Shown: positions 8,853-17,817 of the stretch, piece after piece | Layout: each line of letters begins with the position of its first letter | Position numbering within the stretch: position 1 is the stretch's first letter | Assembly: GCA_038527215.1 (NCBI GenBank) | Contig: JBCBGC010000014.1 | Location: forward strand, 19,567 to 83,566 | Source: JAWPMV01 sp038527215 | GTDB taxonomy: Bacteria > Bacteroidota > Bacteroidia > J057 | Length of the DNA: 64,000 nucleotides | Direction of reading: 5' to 3' | Notes under the pieces: model-generated | What the model was told of the DNA's origin: nothing | Database searches by the model: none | The model's input: only the letters and a program-made list of their open reading frames with translations | Program-made: the position numbers and the translations under genes

Positions 8853-9764
8853 ATGAAAAACCGCAACATTTTTCTTTCCTTTTTGGTAACCGGGGTAACC
8901 CTCATCACTTTCCTCGGAGGGTGTAAAGGAACCAAGCAAGCTGCTTCTCCTGCAGCAACCTCCTCGGTCGCAGAAGAAAAGGCGCTCCTCTGGAAAATAT
9001 CCGGTAAAGACCTTACGCAAGACTCTTACTTATATGGCACCATCCATATTATTGGCGCCAAAGATTTCGTCATTACTGATGAAGTGAAATCTGCCTTTGC
9101 TGCCACAGATAAACTTGTTCTGGAACTCGATATGGACGATCCCAAGATGATGATGACAATGATGAGTGGTGCCATGATGAAAGATGGCAAAACCCTGAAG
9201 GACCTGATTAGCGCAGAAGACTACCAGATGGTGAGCGATTTTTTCAGAGATTCTGTAGGCATGCCCTTGATGGCCGTGGAAAAAATGATGCCTATGTTGG
9301 CCCTGAGTAGCATATACCCCAAGATGCTGGGAGATAAGACCGAATCCTATGAGTTGAGCTTTATGAAAATGGCTAAGAAAGCGGAAAAGGAAGTGCTGGG
9401 GGTAGAATCCATCGAGGATCAACTGGCTATTTTTTCCGAAATCAGCTACGAAGACCAGGCGGCCTATCTTGTAGACTACCTGAAAAAATTCGATTACTAC
9501 CGGTCTGAATTCCGCAAAATGGTGGACCTGTATGTCGCCAGAGACCTGCCGGGTTTGTACGACTTCATGATGAGCTTCCCCGAAATGGAAGGACAGGAGG
9601 AAGCTATGCTGGACAACCGCAACAAGAAATGGATTCCGGTCATGGAAGAAATGGCGGCTACTCAGTCCAATTTCTTTGCCGTAGGTGCAGGCCACCTGCC
9701 CGGAGAACAAGGCGTGATCAGTTTGCTAAGAAAAGCAGGCTATACCCTTACCCCAGTGCAATAA
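8853..9764 (+). CDS. TraB/GumN family lipoprotein
   Basis: 303 residues with a lipobox ending at C24 (ITFLGGC), so a likely lipid-anchored envelope protein. The TraB/GumN hallmarks are both present: the N-terminal SYLYGTIHIIG motif after LLWKISGK, and the C-terminal FFAVGAGHLPGEQG motif. These correspond to the paired GxxH elements of the TIKI/TraB superfamily, whose eukaryotic members are metalloproteases. Bacterial members have no settled substrate. The gene follows the sigma/membrane pair by 20 bp on the same strand. The tail after the stop contains GCCC-TCTTTTTT-GGGC, a weak hairpin. Confidence 0.9.
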   Translation: MKNRNIFLSFLVTGVTLITFLGGCKGTKQAASPAATSSVAEEKALLWKISGKDLTQDSYLYGTIHIIGAKDFVITDEVKSAFAATDKLVLELDMDDPKMMMTMMSGAMMKDGKTLKDLISAEDYQMVSDFFRDSVGMPLMAVEKMMPMLALSSIYPKMLGDKTESYELSFMKMAKKAEKEVLGVESIEDQLAIFSEISYEDQAAYLVDYLKKFDYYRSEFRKMVDLYVARDLPGLYDFMMSFPEMEGQEEAMLDNRNKKWIPVMEEMAATQSNFFAVGAGHLPGEQGVISLLRKAGYTLTPVQ

Positions 9765-9874
9765 TTGCCCTCTTTTTTGGGCTGTAGGAATTAGCTAGTT
9801 TTGACGAATCTCGAAACTTAGTGAACGCACCACCACCGCGTTTAACCCCTAACAGGTGCTTTCACCATTTTCCT

Positions 9875-12379
9875 ATGTTTTTCATTTTTCGAAAAAATGA
9901 CCAACCCAGACAGCTCCGATTTTTCGCCTTCGGATCTGTCTGGGTCCTTTTATTAGGCTTGCTGGGCCCGGGATTCTCCCAGGCCCAGGCCCAACATCGG
10001 TTGGCCGGTCAGGTGCTGGATGCAGGCACCGGTCAAGGCCTGCCATTTGCTACCGTCCTCTATGATATTCGGGCTCGCAAAGGCGTGACCACAGACATCA
10101 ATGGCTACTTTGATTTTTCTACGTCGGACAAAAAGACCTTCATCATGGTCTCCTACCTGGGGTATAAAAAGCAGCGGGTCCAGCTGGATACCGTTTCTAA
10201 TCGCAGGCAAATCCGGGTTGTCTTAAGCCGGGACGAATTCAGTCTCGGGGAGGTCGAGATCACGACCGAAAGGAATCCTGGAGAAAAGATCATGCGGCGG
10301 GTAGTCGCCAATCGCAAACGTAATGACCCCGAACGGTTGGCCTCCTACGAGTGTGAAACCTACAACAAGGTGATCTTTGACTATCTGTTGGATAACTTTT
10401 CCCTACCGGACGCCTTGGTTACCAAAGCTGATAGCCAGAATTACGCCATGTTTAGGCATGCGCAGCAGGCGGCTCTCTTCGTGATGGAGTCGGTTACCGA
10501 GCGGAAATATGTCTTTCCGGAAAACGTGGCAGAAACCGTCATTGCCAATCGGATTTCCGGCCTTCAGGAGGCGCGCCTGGCTGCGTTAGCTACAGATTTC
10601 CAGCCCTTTACCTTTTACCGGGAAGTCATTCCTTTCCTGGACAAATCCTTTATCAATCCCGTCAGCCCTGCTTGTTGGAATCGCTATGATTTCCACCTGA
10701 AGGATACGCTTTTTCAGGGACAGGATACGGTTTATATTCTCAGTTTTGCCCCGAAAAAGGGCAAAAATTTTCAAGCCTTAAAAGGGGTATTGCATATCAA
10801 TACTTTTCACTACGCTGTACAGAGCGTAGTGGCAGAACCCGCTTATCCAACCACGGTAGTGCTTCGCCTCGAGCAACTGTACCAGTGTATTGACCGCTCC
10901 CAATGGTTCCCTTCCCAATTGAATTTTGAATTGCGGATGCCCAACTATCCTACCAAGGATATCGGGATGAAGATCAGCGGTCGCTCTTATATTCGCTCGA
11001 CTAAACTCAATACAGGCCTACGCCAGAAAGATCTGGGGTATCAGGAAGTCCATATGCTGGATGATGCCCCCATGAAAGCAGATAGCTTTTGGGTAGAGGA
11101 ACGCGAGATTGCCCTCAATCAAAGGGAGCGGAATACCTATCAGCTCATGGATAGTCTGGGGAAGAAGTCCAAGCTGGATTTTATCATGCGTCAGTTAGAA
11201 AAGCTGAGCTGGGCCAGGATTGGATTAGGGCCTATTGATATCAACCTGGAAAAAACCTTTTTCAGTAACCCGACCGAAGGCTTTAGGATAGGAACGGGAT
11301 TTTTTACCAGTCCCAAGCTATCCGAGCACTTTGAGTTGGGTGGTTTTTTTGGTTACGGAACCAAAGACAGGCAATGGAAATATGGGGCCCAGTTCAGTAT
11401 TTGGAGAGATCGCTTGCAGGATCAGGGCATAGGGGTACGCTACACCAAAGACCTGGTCTTTCCGGGATCCAATACCTTGAACAGTGCCGTGGGGATTGGA
11501 GCTACCGGGCTCACCAACCCCCTCAGCTACGTATTCGAAGGCATGGACTGGGTCGAGGAGAAAGAGGTCTGGGGGGAATTTCGTTTGTTCCGCTTTGTGA
11601 AGCTTCGTCCCTCTTTGCATCAGATCATTCGGCAGCCTACCTACAATTATCGTTTTCGATCCACTGCTCAGGAAGCCCCTGATTCCGTGTTTCGGAGTAC
11701 GGAAGCCCATATTGGCTTGCGCTTCGCCTACGGAGAGCGCCTGGTAGAGTCCTTGGGCCAAAATAGCATACAGGGCAGCCGTTTTCCCGTCCTGAATATG
11801 GTCTACAGCCGTGGTTGGGATGACTGGCTGGGGGGTGAGTATGATTATCATCGGCTGGAACTCAACCTCAGTCATACCTACCATACCCACCGTTGGGGCT
11901 ATACAGAATGGCAACTGCGGATGGGCTGGGCCAGCCAGGGCCTGCCAGCCGGGCTGCTTTTCTTCGGGGAGGGCAGCAGTAACGGTAAGCAGTGGGGCTT
12001 CTGGGTGCCTTTTACCTTCCAAACCATGAATCCGACCAGCTTTCTTTCGGACCGCTACGCTTCCTTTTTCTTCCAGCAGGATATCGGCTCCCGCTTGTTG
12101 CGTACCCCTAAATTCCAGCCTCGGATTACCATGGTCCACGGCATGGCCTTTGGCGACATCCGCCAGCCAGAACAGCATATAGGGCTGGATTTCTCTAGTC
12201 TAAAAAAGGGCTATTATGAATCTGGGCTTCGCATTCAGCAAATCCTTCGCATCCGCCTGGCAGGCATTGCTTACATTGGATTGGGAGCAGGGGCTTTCTA
12301 TAAGTATGGGCCTTACGCTTCGGGAGATTGGCAGCAAAACATCGCCTACAAACTCGCCATTAACCTGGCCTCCTTCTAA
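9875..12379 (+). CDS. DUF5686-type outer-membrane protein with carboxypeptidase-regulatory domain
   Basis: 834 residues from the ATG at 9875 (MFFIFRKNDQ), which puts a signal sequence (FFAFGSVWVLLLGLLGPGFSQAQA) at a sensible place. A frame start at 9821 adds 18 proline-rich residues with no support. After cleavage comes a CarboxypepD_reg-like beta-sandwich (LAGQVLDAGTGQGLPFATV ... VSYLGYKKQRV), then a long DUF5686 body ending in beta-strand-rich sequence with an aromatic terminus, as expected of an outer-membrane barrel. The family is Bacteroidota-specific and of unknown function, possibly related to TonB-dependent uptake. It stands alone on this strand with a hairpin just after the stop. Confidence 0.85.
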   Translation: MFFIFRKNDQPRQLRFFAFGSVWVLLLGLLGPGFSQAQAQHRLAGQVLDAGTGQGLPFATVLYDIRARKGVTTDINGYFDFSTSDKKTFIMVSYLGYKKQRVQLDTVSNRRQIRVVLSRDEFSLGEVEITTERNPGEKIMRRVVANRKRNDPERLASYECETYNKVIFDYLLDNFSLPDALVTKADSQNYAMFRHAQQAALFVMESVTERKYVFPENVAETVIANRISGLQEARLAALATDFQPFTFYREVIPFLDKSFINPVSPACWNRYDFHLKDTLFQGQDTVYILSFAPKKGKNFQALKGVLHINTFHYAVQSVVAEPAYPTTVVLRLEQLYQCIDRSQWFPSQLNFELRMPNYPTKDIGMKISGRSYIRSTKLNTGLRQKDLGYQEVHMLDDAPMKADSFWVEEREIALNQRERNTYQLMDSLGKKSKLDFIMRQLEKLSWARIGLGPIDINLEKTFFSNPTEGFRIGTGFFTSPKLSEHFELGGFFGYGTKDRQWKYGAQFSIWRDRLQDQGIGVRYTKDLVFPGSNTLNSAVGIGATGLTNPLSYVFEGMDWVEEKEVWGEFRLFRFVKLRPSLHQIIRQPTYNYRFRSTAQEAPDSVFRSTEAHIGLRFAYGERLVESLGQNSIQGSRFPVLNMVYSRGWDDWLGGEYDYHRLELNLSHTYHTHRWGYTEWQLRMGWASQGLPAGLLFFGEGSSNGKQWGFWVPFTFQTMNPTSFLSDRYASFFFQQDIGSRLLRTPKFQPRITMVHGMAFGDIRQPEQHIGLDFSSLKKGYYESGLRIQQILRIRLAGIAYIGLGAGAFYKYGPYASGDWQQNIAYKLAINLASF

Positions 12380-12385
12380 TAAAAA

Positions 12386-12407
12386 AACACCAGCCGAGGC
12401 TGGTGTT
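12386..12407 (+). terminator. Hairpin after the DUF5686 gene
   Basis: Nine-bp stem AACACCAGC-CGAG-GCTGGTGTT seven bases past the stop. The T run is on the opposite strand (A run before the stem), so as a terminator for the upstream gene it is atypical; the sequence after it is TCAACATTTCCC. Confidence 0.55.
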
Positions 12408-12812
12408 CAACATTTCCCTGAAAATAAAAATTGCTTTTCCCTAAAAGCGGGTAAAAAGAACGATGTATGTTTTTCGTGGTAGAAAGCGGGGAGGAGTGGA
12501 GAGCTCCTCCCATCACTTTTATACTACTACTACGATTTCAAATGGCTGGTCAGGCTTCCTTTTCACATGTCCTTTCCTTGCCCGACAATTCAAAGATGGG
12601 CATAGTCTTCCTCCCCTGATAATTGAAAATTATCGGGATAGGCTGGCCTCTGGGAAGGGTCCGTAAGGCAGGCCAAAGCCCTTCAGGAGATGGGATTGCC
12701 TGCCTGTTTTTGCGAAGGGGCGAGCCGGAAATGGGAAATTTTGCCAAAGCTGTCAGGGCTTTTGGGAAAAATTCCTAAGGCCAGGATGAAAATTTTTTAA
12801 AGGAAAGGCCTC
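12408..12812. other. Intergenic region between convergent genes
   Basis: About 400 bp between the DUF5686 and Lrp genes, which converge here. Short open frames exist on both strands, but none shows a domain or good start. A small palindrome (GATAATT-GAA-AATTATC, 12620-12636) is the only structure I see besides the hairpin at the left edge. Confidence 0.5.
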
Positions 12813-13289
12813 TCATTGCGGCTGCGGCAGGGCCATGGGTACGGGACGACTAAAGACTGTTTCGAATGAAATGATGGTGTGCGTTTCTTCTACGCCCTCA
12901 ATAGGCTGGATTTTTTCGTAGAGGACATCCCTTAGGTGGCTGTTATTGCGGGCGTAGACCTTGACCATGATGGCATAGCGCCCCGCGATATTGTTGCATT
13001 CTACGATCTCAGGAATCTGCTCCAAGACAGAAACCACGCTATCGACAAAGCGAGCATTGGTCACCATGATTTGGGTGAAAGCGCAGGTCTCAAAGCCCAT
13101 TTCTCCCGGCCGGACCGGAAAAATGGGAGATTTTAGGACGCCCGCCTCTCGCATTTTATTGACCCGCTGGTGGACCAGGGAGTTGGATACCTTGAGTTGC
13201 TCAGCCAGTTGGGAAAAAGCCATCCGGGCGTTGGCGGTCAGCGCCCCCAGAATCTCCAAATCCAGATGGTCAAATTGATTTTGCACCAT
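12813..13289 (-). CDS. Lrp/AsnC family transcriptional regulator
   Basis: 158 residues, normal for the family. The N-terminal winged helix is clear (DHLDLEILGALTANARMAFS ... LKVSNSLVHQRVNKMREAGV), followed by the ligand-binding RAM domain (ETCAFTQIMVTNARFVDSVV ... AGRYAIMVKVYARNNSHLRD). Family members bind amino acids and control amino-acid metabolism or act locally. The gene is divergent from the MarC-family gene across 157 AT-rich bp, a place where an Lrp protein would typically bind to control itself and its neighbour; that is inference. The start is the ATG at 13287-13289. Confidence 0.93.
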   Translation of the reverse strand: MVQNQFDHLDLEILGALTANARMAFSQLAEQLKVSNSLVHQRVNKMREAGVLKSPIFPVRPGEMGFETCAFTQIMVTNARFVDSVVSVLEQIPEIVECNNIAGRYAIMVKVYARNNSHLRDVLYEKIQPIEGVEETHTIISFETVFSRPVPMALPQPQ

Positions 13290-13446
13290 GGTTTAACAAA
13301 AGTAGAATGTCAATTTGGTCTTGATGTGATAAAAATAAAAAAGTTTGACACAAAATTAATAGTGATGAATAAAATATGCTTCCCAATACGTAGAATTGCT
13401 GTCAGATAAACATATTTTTTTAACCTAATCAAAATTCTATCGAGCA

Positions 13447-14007
13447 ATGAACATGTTACAAGCCGTTTTCTCAGTCAGCTTAATTTTGTTTTCAGTGATT
13501 GACATTCTTGGGTCGCTTCCCGTGATTATTGATCTGAAGCGACAAGGCACGCATATAGCAGCGGGCCGGGCTACCCTGATTGCCGGTTTGTTGATGTTTG
13601 CCTTTTTATTTGCCGGGGTATCCATTCTAGGGCTGTTCGGGATAGAAGTAGCTTCTTTTGCCCTGGCGGGCTCGCTGATCATCTTCTTCATCGGATTGGA
13701 GATGATATTGGGCATCCGTTTTTTTCGGGAAGAAGCCCAGGGCGGTTCCGGGGACATCGTCCCCATTGCCTTTCCCTTAGTAGCCGGTGCGGGAACCCTG
13801 ACCACTATTATTTCTCTCAAAGCCAAATTCGACACCGTCAGCATCAGCCTGGGGATCCTGGTGAACCTGTTGATTGTGTTTGTGGTATTGCGGTCCTCAG
13901 GTTGGATTGGAAAAAAACTGGGAGACAGTGGAGCCGCCGCCTTGCGCAAGGTCTTTGGGATCATCCTGATCGCCATCGCCTTTCAGATGTTTAAGACGTA
14001 TATCTAA
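13447..14007 (+). CDS. MarC family inner-membrane protein (UPF0056)
   Basis: 186 residues with six evenly spaced hydrophobic segments. The MarC signature FSVIDILGSLPVIIDL occurs in the first helix pair and FPLVAGAGTLTTIISLK in the second half, the repeated (N/D)xxGxxP-type and GPG-like turns of the family. MarC proteins are predicted inner-membrane transporters or exporters; the earlier link to multiple antibiotic resistance was not upheld. It is divergent from the Lrp regulator and ends in front of a strong bidirectional terminator, so it is probably a single-gene transcript. Confidence 0.92.
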   Translation: MNMLQAVFSVSLILFSVIDILGSLPVIIDLKRQGTHIAAGRATLIAGLLMFAFLFAGVSILGLFGIEVASFALAGSLIIFFIGLEMILGIRFFREEAQGGSGDIVPIAFPLVAGAGTLTTIISLKAKFDTVSISLGILVNLLIVFVVLRSSGWIGKKLGDSGAAALRKVFGIILIAIAFQMFKTYI

Positions 14008-14034
14008 GGAGAGACGAACAAAAGTTATATTTGA

Positions 14035-14074
14035 AAAGAGAAAGGGAGGGACCTAGGTCCCTCCCTTTCTCTTT
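14035..14074. terminator. Bidirectional terminator, perfect 40-bp palindrome
   Basis: Two 20-bp arms (14035-14054 and 14055-14074) are exact reverse complements centred on ACCTAGGT. It lies 28 bp past the MarC stop and 18 bp past the stop of the convergent M56 gene. A/T-rich ends on both sides could serve as the U-tract for each direction. Confidence 0.85.
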
Positions 14075-14091
14075 ATCCCTATGACAAATCC

Positions 14092-17000
14092 TTACTTCTT
14101 CACCACAATCCGCTTGGCGGTTACCTCATTGCCAATTCTTAGCTGAACGAGGTAGGTGCCATCTGCTTTGCCCTGGGTAGACCAGGTGTAGCGCTTGGGA
14201 CCAGCTTCAGCTTTTTCTTCTGCCAGGATGTCCACGGTTTTGCCTTGCATATCCAGGATGCGCAGGCCCAGGGGAGCAGACTCGGGCAGGGAAAATTCGA
14301 TCTGGGCTTTGTCTTGAACCCGATTGGGATAGACTTTGAGTTCAACCCGCTCCAGGAAAGGCGTAGCGCCAACCGACGGCTTCTTGGGGTCATCCTTGTG
14401 GTGCGGTAGGCCCATGGAGGACAGGGTGGTGATGGCCACGGCTTGCTCCAGGCCATATCGCTCGCGGGCGATTTCCTTCTTTAAGGGCTGGATATAGGCA
14501 ATATCTTCCAGCTTTAAGGGTTGAATGTAGGCAATATCTTCCATGGAAATTTGGAGTTCAGCGAAGGAGTGGGCTTTGTGTTCCTTACCATCCACGATAA
14601 ACATGATTTCACCCTCTTCCAGGTTAGGTTCCCACTCATGTCCTTTCTCAGTGTTGTTTTTGGTGGAGATAATGACTACCCCATTTTCTCCTGAAGAACC
14701 ATAAATAGCCGTGGCGGCCTGATTTTTCAGCACGCTGACCATTTCTATTTCATTAGGTTCAACTTGTTTTAAACCTTCCGCCTTCATGGGGATCCCGTCG
14801 ATTACGTAGAGCGGTTCTCCTGGCTTGCCATTCCGGAGTCGGATCCTCGTTTGGTCATTTGCCTTTTCGCGGGCAAAATAGAGTTCCTCATATTCTGGGG
14901 TCAGTAGATGTACCACCGGTACATCGGTAGCCAGGGGAGAACCCGCTTTGGACCCGGGTTCACGGATCACGATGGCCCCAATTTCTTTCCACCCTTTTTC
15001 TTTGATCACCTTGAAAGCTACGCTAAAGGGTTTTCCTTCCCGGTACTCAAAAGGTTTTCCGTCGATCATGACAAAAACCAATCCTGGTTTGAGCCCGCTT
15101 TTAAAGGGAGAGGCAATTTCTTTCTCGATAGGCTTTACCACGGGTTTCTCCCCGACCTTAACCTCTGGCATATAGCCTTTCATGATGATTTCCACTACGC
15201 CGTGCGGATAATCTCCATAGAGGTGGGCTTTCTGCCCTTTTTTCCAAACCTGTACATACTTGATTTTGGTGGGATCCAGCGCTTGCAAGGCCTTCAGCCC
15301 TTTTTCTCGATTAGGATAGGGTTTTCCATTAATCACGATAAGGGGAACCTTTTTACCCTTATTGGGGGACAAAAAGGCCAGGGGCTTGGCTTTGGAGCCG
15401 CCTACCTCGTGCTCCTTGATGTCAAGCTCTATGCGAATCGGCTCCTCATGGATTTCTTCCACGATGGGAGGCGGGACGGGCAGTTCTTCCTGCGTCAGGT
15501 CGGGATCCCGCATGATATAGCGTAAGCCACCTCCCGAAGCTGAGAAGTCACTGTTAGGGTCCGTCATTTTAAAGTTGGTGCGGACTTCCAGGACAAAATT
15601 TTCCTCTTCGACGATCTCTTCTACCGGGTCTTCTTTGATGACGGCTTCAGCAATATTATTGGCCGCATTGAGGGTGACTTTTGCGCTTTCCAGGTTCAGG
15701 CCCAACAATTGTTCCTGATGACCAAAAAGGGTCAGCAGGCTGCCTTGATCTTCCTCGAAATTATCCCAATGCACGCTGACGAACTCAGGGCTGATCACAT
15801 AGAGACTTTGTAGTTGACCCGCAGCGTTGAATTTGGAATTGGAAAAATCCAACTGGTAGCCAGTCGCTTTTGCTCTGCCGATTTGAGCCTGAAACTCCTC
15901 TTGGGACATGTTTTGGGTAAACAAGAATTCCCGGGCCGCGACCGGTTTGATGGATCCCTGGTCGGCCACAAAGGAAGCAAAAGTGGGGACTTTGGTGGCT
16001 TGATCCCAGCTCAGGTTGAGCCGTTGGATACCCCTGAAAGCGGCTCTTTGGAAACCCAGATTCGCGCTGCCCAGGAGGAATACGGCTTCTGTTAACTTGT
16101 TCAATTCATACTGGTGGCTGATCAGGCGGATGGCTGCGCCTTTGCGCGCCATGGCATGAATGCCAGACTGCAATTCCTCCAGGGAGGTATTGGGGGTGAT
16201 TTCCCATTCCAGACCATTGCCTTGGGCCAACTGTTGGAGCACCGTAGAAGGGGGTTCTTCTTCCTGGGCACTAAAAGCCGGAATCCAGATCACCATGCCC
16301 ATGAGCAGAATGACCAGCGCGGAAGAGATAAAACGAACCGAAAATCTTTGATGGGGTTTGGCTTGAAAAAGCCGATGTATTCTGGCGGTAAACTGACCGC
16401 TTTTTCCAGATGCATTCATACTTAAAGAGGGTTGAGACGATTTAAACAAAAGTTGTAGGCGGGTCAGGGCCTCCGCGTAGAGTAGCGGATCTTTACAAGC
16501 CTTGACTGCCAGGTCATCACAGCACATCTCTCGCTCTTTGCGAATGTCATGAGATATCCACCAAACGACAGGATGGAAGAAAAAGAGGACTTCAATCCAG
16601 CTTTGGATGAGATTTAAGAAAAAATCTGCCCGCTTTACGTGGGCGAGTTCATGCAGCAGAATGGCTTCCAACTGCTCGGGGGGCAAGCCCGAAATCATGC
16701 CGGCAGGGATCAAAACCAGGGGTTTGAGATAGCCCAGGGTGATGGGCTCCTGTACGTATTCAGAAATAGAAAAGGATACTTTTCGGGCGATACCCAATTG
16801 CTTGGATAGCCTTTGCGCCTCGCGGATCAGCCGATCCGGTAAGGGGCTACGACCTCTGCGTCGAAGCTTGCGGATGGTCCGCCAACCCAGGGCAAAGCGT
16901 GCACTCATCAACAGCATGCCACCCAGCCAAAGACTGGTCAGCCAGGGGAGGGCAGGGGTGAGATAGGTTTCCCAATCAGCTTCGGTAATAGGCTGGATCT

Positions 17001-17289
17001 GAACATCTCTCATGCTCAGGACCTCAGCTTCACCGACAGCCAGGTCGAGGGTAGCCACAGGACTACCTGCAGGTTCGGGTTGGTAGCAGGTCCACCAGGT
17101 CAGGGCAAACCAGACAGGCAAACTAAATACAATGCTCACAGCACTCATGTAGCGCAGGTTGGGACTCGCTTTTCTCAGGGCGGTCCGGATGATGAGCCAT
17201 AGCAGACCCGCTAAGGCTATCTGCCAAAGGCTATGCAGGAGGGCCCAGCCCGTGGCCTGCACCCAGGGTTCTTGAATCCAATTCATCAT
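14092..17289 (-). CDS. M56 (BlaR1-like) membrane metallopeptidase with plug-like repeats and C-terminal sorting-like domain
   Basis: 1065 residues. The N-terminus has the BlaR1 layout: four membrane helices in the first ~325 residues with the zinc motif H213-E214-L215-A216-H217 (HELAHVKRADF) between them. After a helix at about 327-345 comes a long periplasmic part instead of a beta-lactam-binding domain. It contains several segments resembling the TonB plug, best seen in PLYVIDGIPMKAEGL ... TAIYGSSGENGVVIISTK. The last ~85 residues look like a T9SS/secretion-system sorting domain (ELKVYPNRVQDKAQIEFSLP ... GTYLVQLRIGN). It overlaps the BlaI gene by ATGA at 17286-17289, so the two are translationally coupled: M56 is expected to sense an envelope signal and trigger cleavage of the repressor. 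The combination with a sorting domain on a polytopic membrane protein is odd. Confidence 0.9.
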   Translation of the reverse strand: MMNWIQEPWVQATGWALLHSLWQIALAGLLWLIIRTALRKASPNLRYMSAVSIVFSLPVWFALTWWTCYQPEPAGSPVATLDLAVGEAEVLSMRDVQIQPITEADWETYLTPALPWLTSLWLGGMLLMSARFALGWRTIRKLRRRGRSPLPDRLIREAQRLSKQLGIARKVSFSISEYVQEPITLGYLKPLVLIPAGMISGLPPEQLEAILLHELAHVKRADFFLNLIQSWIEVLFFFHPVVWWISHDIRKEREMCCDDLAVKACKDPLLYAEALTRLQLLFKSSQPSLSMNASGKSGQFTARIHRLFQAKPHQRFSVRFISSALVILLMGMVIWIPAFSAQEEEPPSTVLQQLAQGNGLEWEITPNTSLEELQSGIHAMARKGAAIRLISHQYELNKLTEAVFLLGSANLGFQRAAFRGIQRLNLSWDQATKVPTFASFVADQGSIKPVAAREFLFTQNMSQEEFQAQIGRAKATGYQLDFSNSKFNAAGQLQSLYVISPEFVSVHWDNFEEDQGSLLTLFGHQEQLLGLNLESAKVTLNAANNIAEAVIKEDPVEEIVEEENFVLEVRTNFKMTDPNSDFSASGGGLRYIMRDPDLTQEELPVPPPIVEEIHEEPIRIELDIKEHEVGGSKAKPLAFLSPNKGKKVPLIVINGKPYPNREKGLKALQALDPTKIKYVQVWKKGQKAHLYGDYPHGVVEIIMKGYMPEVKVGEKPVVKPIEKEIASPFKSGLKPGLVFVMIDGKPFEYREGKPFSVAFKVIKEKGWKEIGAIVIREPGSKAGSPLATDVPVVHLLTPEYEELYFAREKANDQTRIRLRNGKPGEPLYVIDGIPMKAEGLKQVEPNEIEMVSVLKNQAATAIYGSSGENGVVIISTKNNTEKGHEWEPNLEEGEIMFIVDGKEHKAHSFAELQISMEDIAYIQPLKLEDIAYIQPLKKEIARERYGLEQAVAITTLSSMGLPHHKDDPKKPSVGATPFLERVELKVYPNRVQDKAQIEFSLPESAPLGLRILDMQGKTVDILAEEKAEAGPKRYTWSTQGKADGTYLVQLRIGNEVTAKRIVVKK
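14480..14545 (-). repeat. 33-bp tandem duplication inside the M56 gene
   Basis: Two adjacent 33-bp copies (14480-14512, 14513-14545) encode MEDIAYIQPLK followed by LEDIAYIQPLK in frame. The copies differ at a few positions. Confidence 0.85.
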
Positions 17290-17669
17290 CCTTCCTGCTC
17301 TTTACGTTTCTCCGCTAGCCAAGCCGTCAACTGGTCGATCTCCTCCTTGGAAGGTTTACTGTTACCCAGGGCATGCATCACCAGGTCGATGGATGAGCCT
17401 TTGAAGGCGGTATCCTTCAAGCGGTCAAAAAGGGTTTTTTTGATCTGGCCCTCTTGCACCGAACTCCGGTACACAAAGGACCGCCCTTCCTTTTCCGCCG
17501 TTACCAGGCCTTTTTCCGTCATCCGCTGAATCTGCTTCAGAACGGTGGTGTAGCCTACCTGTTTATTCTTTAACATGGTTTCATGGATTTGCCGCACGGT
17601 GGCGGGCTCCTGATCCCACAGGATTTGCAGGATTTCCAGTTGCGCTTCGGATGGAGAGAGATCGGCCAT
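17286..17669 (-). CDS. BlaI/MecI/CopY family transcriptional repressor
   Basis: 127 residues. The winged-helix N-terminus is typical (LSPSEAQLEILQILWDQEPA ... VRQIHETM, then VGYTTVLKQIQRMTEKGLV and KEGRSFVYRS), and the C-terminal half is the dimerisation part (LFDRLKDTAFKGSSIDLVMH). BlaI proteins bind TACA-x2-TGTA-like palindromes and are cleaved after the partner M56 protease is activated. Here the M56 gene starts inside the last codons, and two matching palindromes lie 50-95 bp upstream of the BlaI start, so autoregulation of the operon is strongly suggested. Confidence 0.95.
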   Translation of the reverse strand: MADLSPSEAQLEILQILWDQEPATVRQIHETMLKNKQVGYTTVLKQIQRMTEKGLVTAEKEGRSFVYRSSVQEGQIKKTLFDRLKDTAFKGSSIDLVMHALGNSKPSKEEIDQLTAWLAEKRKEQEG

Positions 17670-17718
17670 AGTTGAACGACTTAATGAGAAGAGAGAGTGC
17701 TGTGATGATGCTAATTAA

Positions 17719-17732
17719 ACGACATGTGTCGT
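17719..17732. promoter_or_regulatory. BlaI operator, proximal box
   Basis: ACGACA-TG-TGTCGT, perfect 6-bp arms around two bases, 50 bp upstream of the BlaI start. It matches the BlaI/MecI type of dyad (xACAxxTGTx core). Confidence 0.8.
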
Positions 17733-17749
17733 AGAATCCAAATTTTTTT

Positions 17750-17763
17750 ACGACAAATGTCGT
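17750..17763. promoter_or_regulatory. BlaI operator, distal box
   Basis: ACGACA-AA-TGTCGT, identical arms to the proximal box. The centres are 31 bp apart, about three helical turns, placing two repressor dimers on the same face of the DNA. Confidence 0.8.
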
Positions 17764-17817
17764 TTTTAGTGAGGTAAAAATTTTTACCTAGTCATTAAGA
17801 TTCTGTAAGTCAGTGGC

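Noticed and set aside
11318..12178. 286-codon frame on the - strand
   Set aside because: Antisense to the DUF5686 gene, no recognisable domain.
12463..12747. Short frames between the DUF5686 and Lrp genes
   Set aside because: No domain, opposite frames overlap, and the region lies between two convergent genes.
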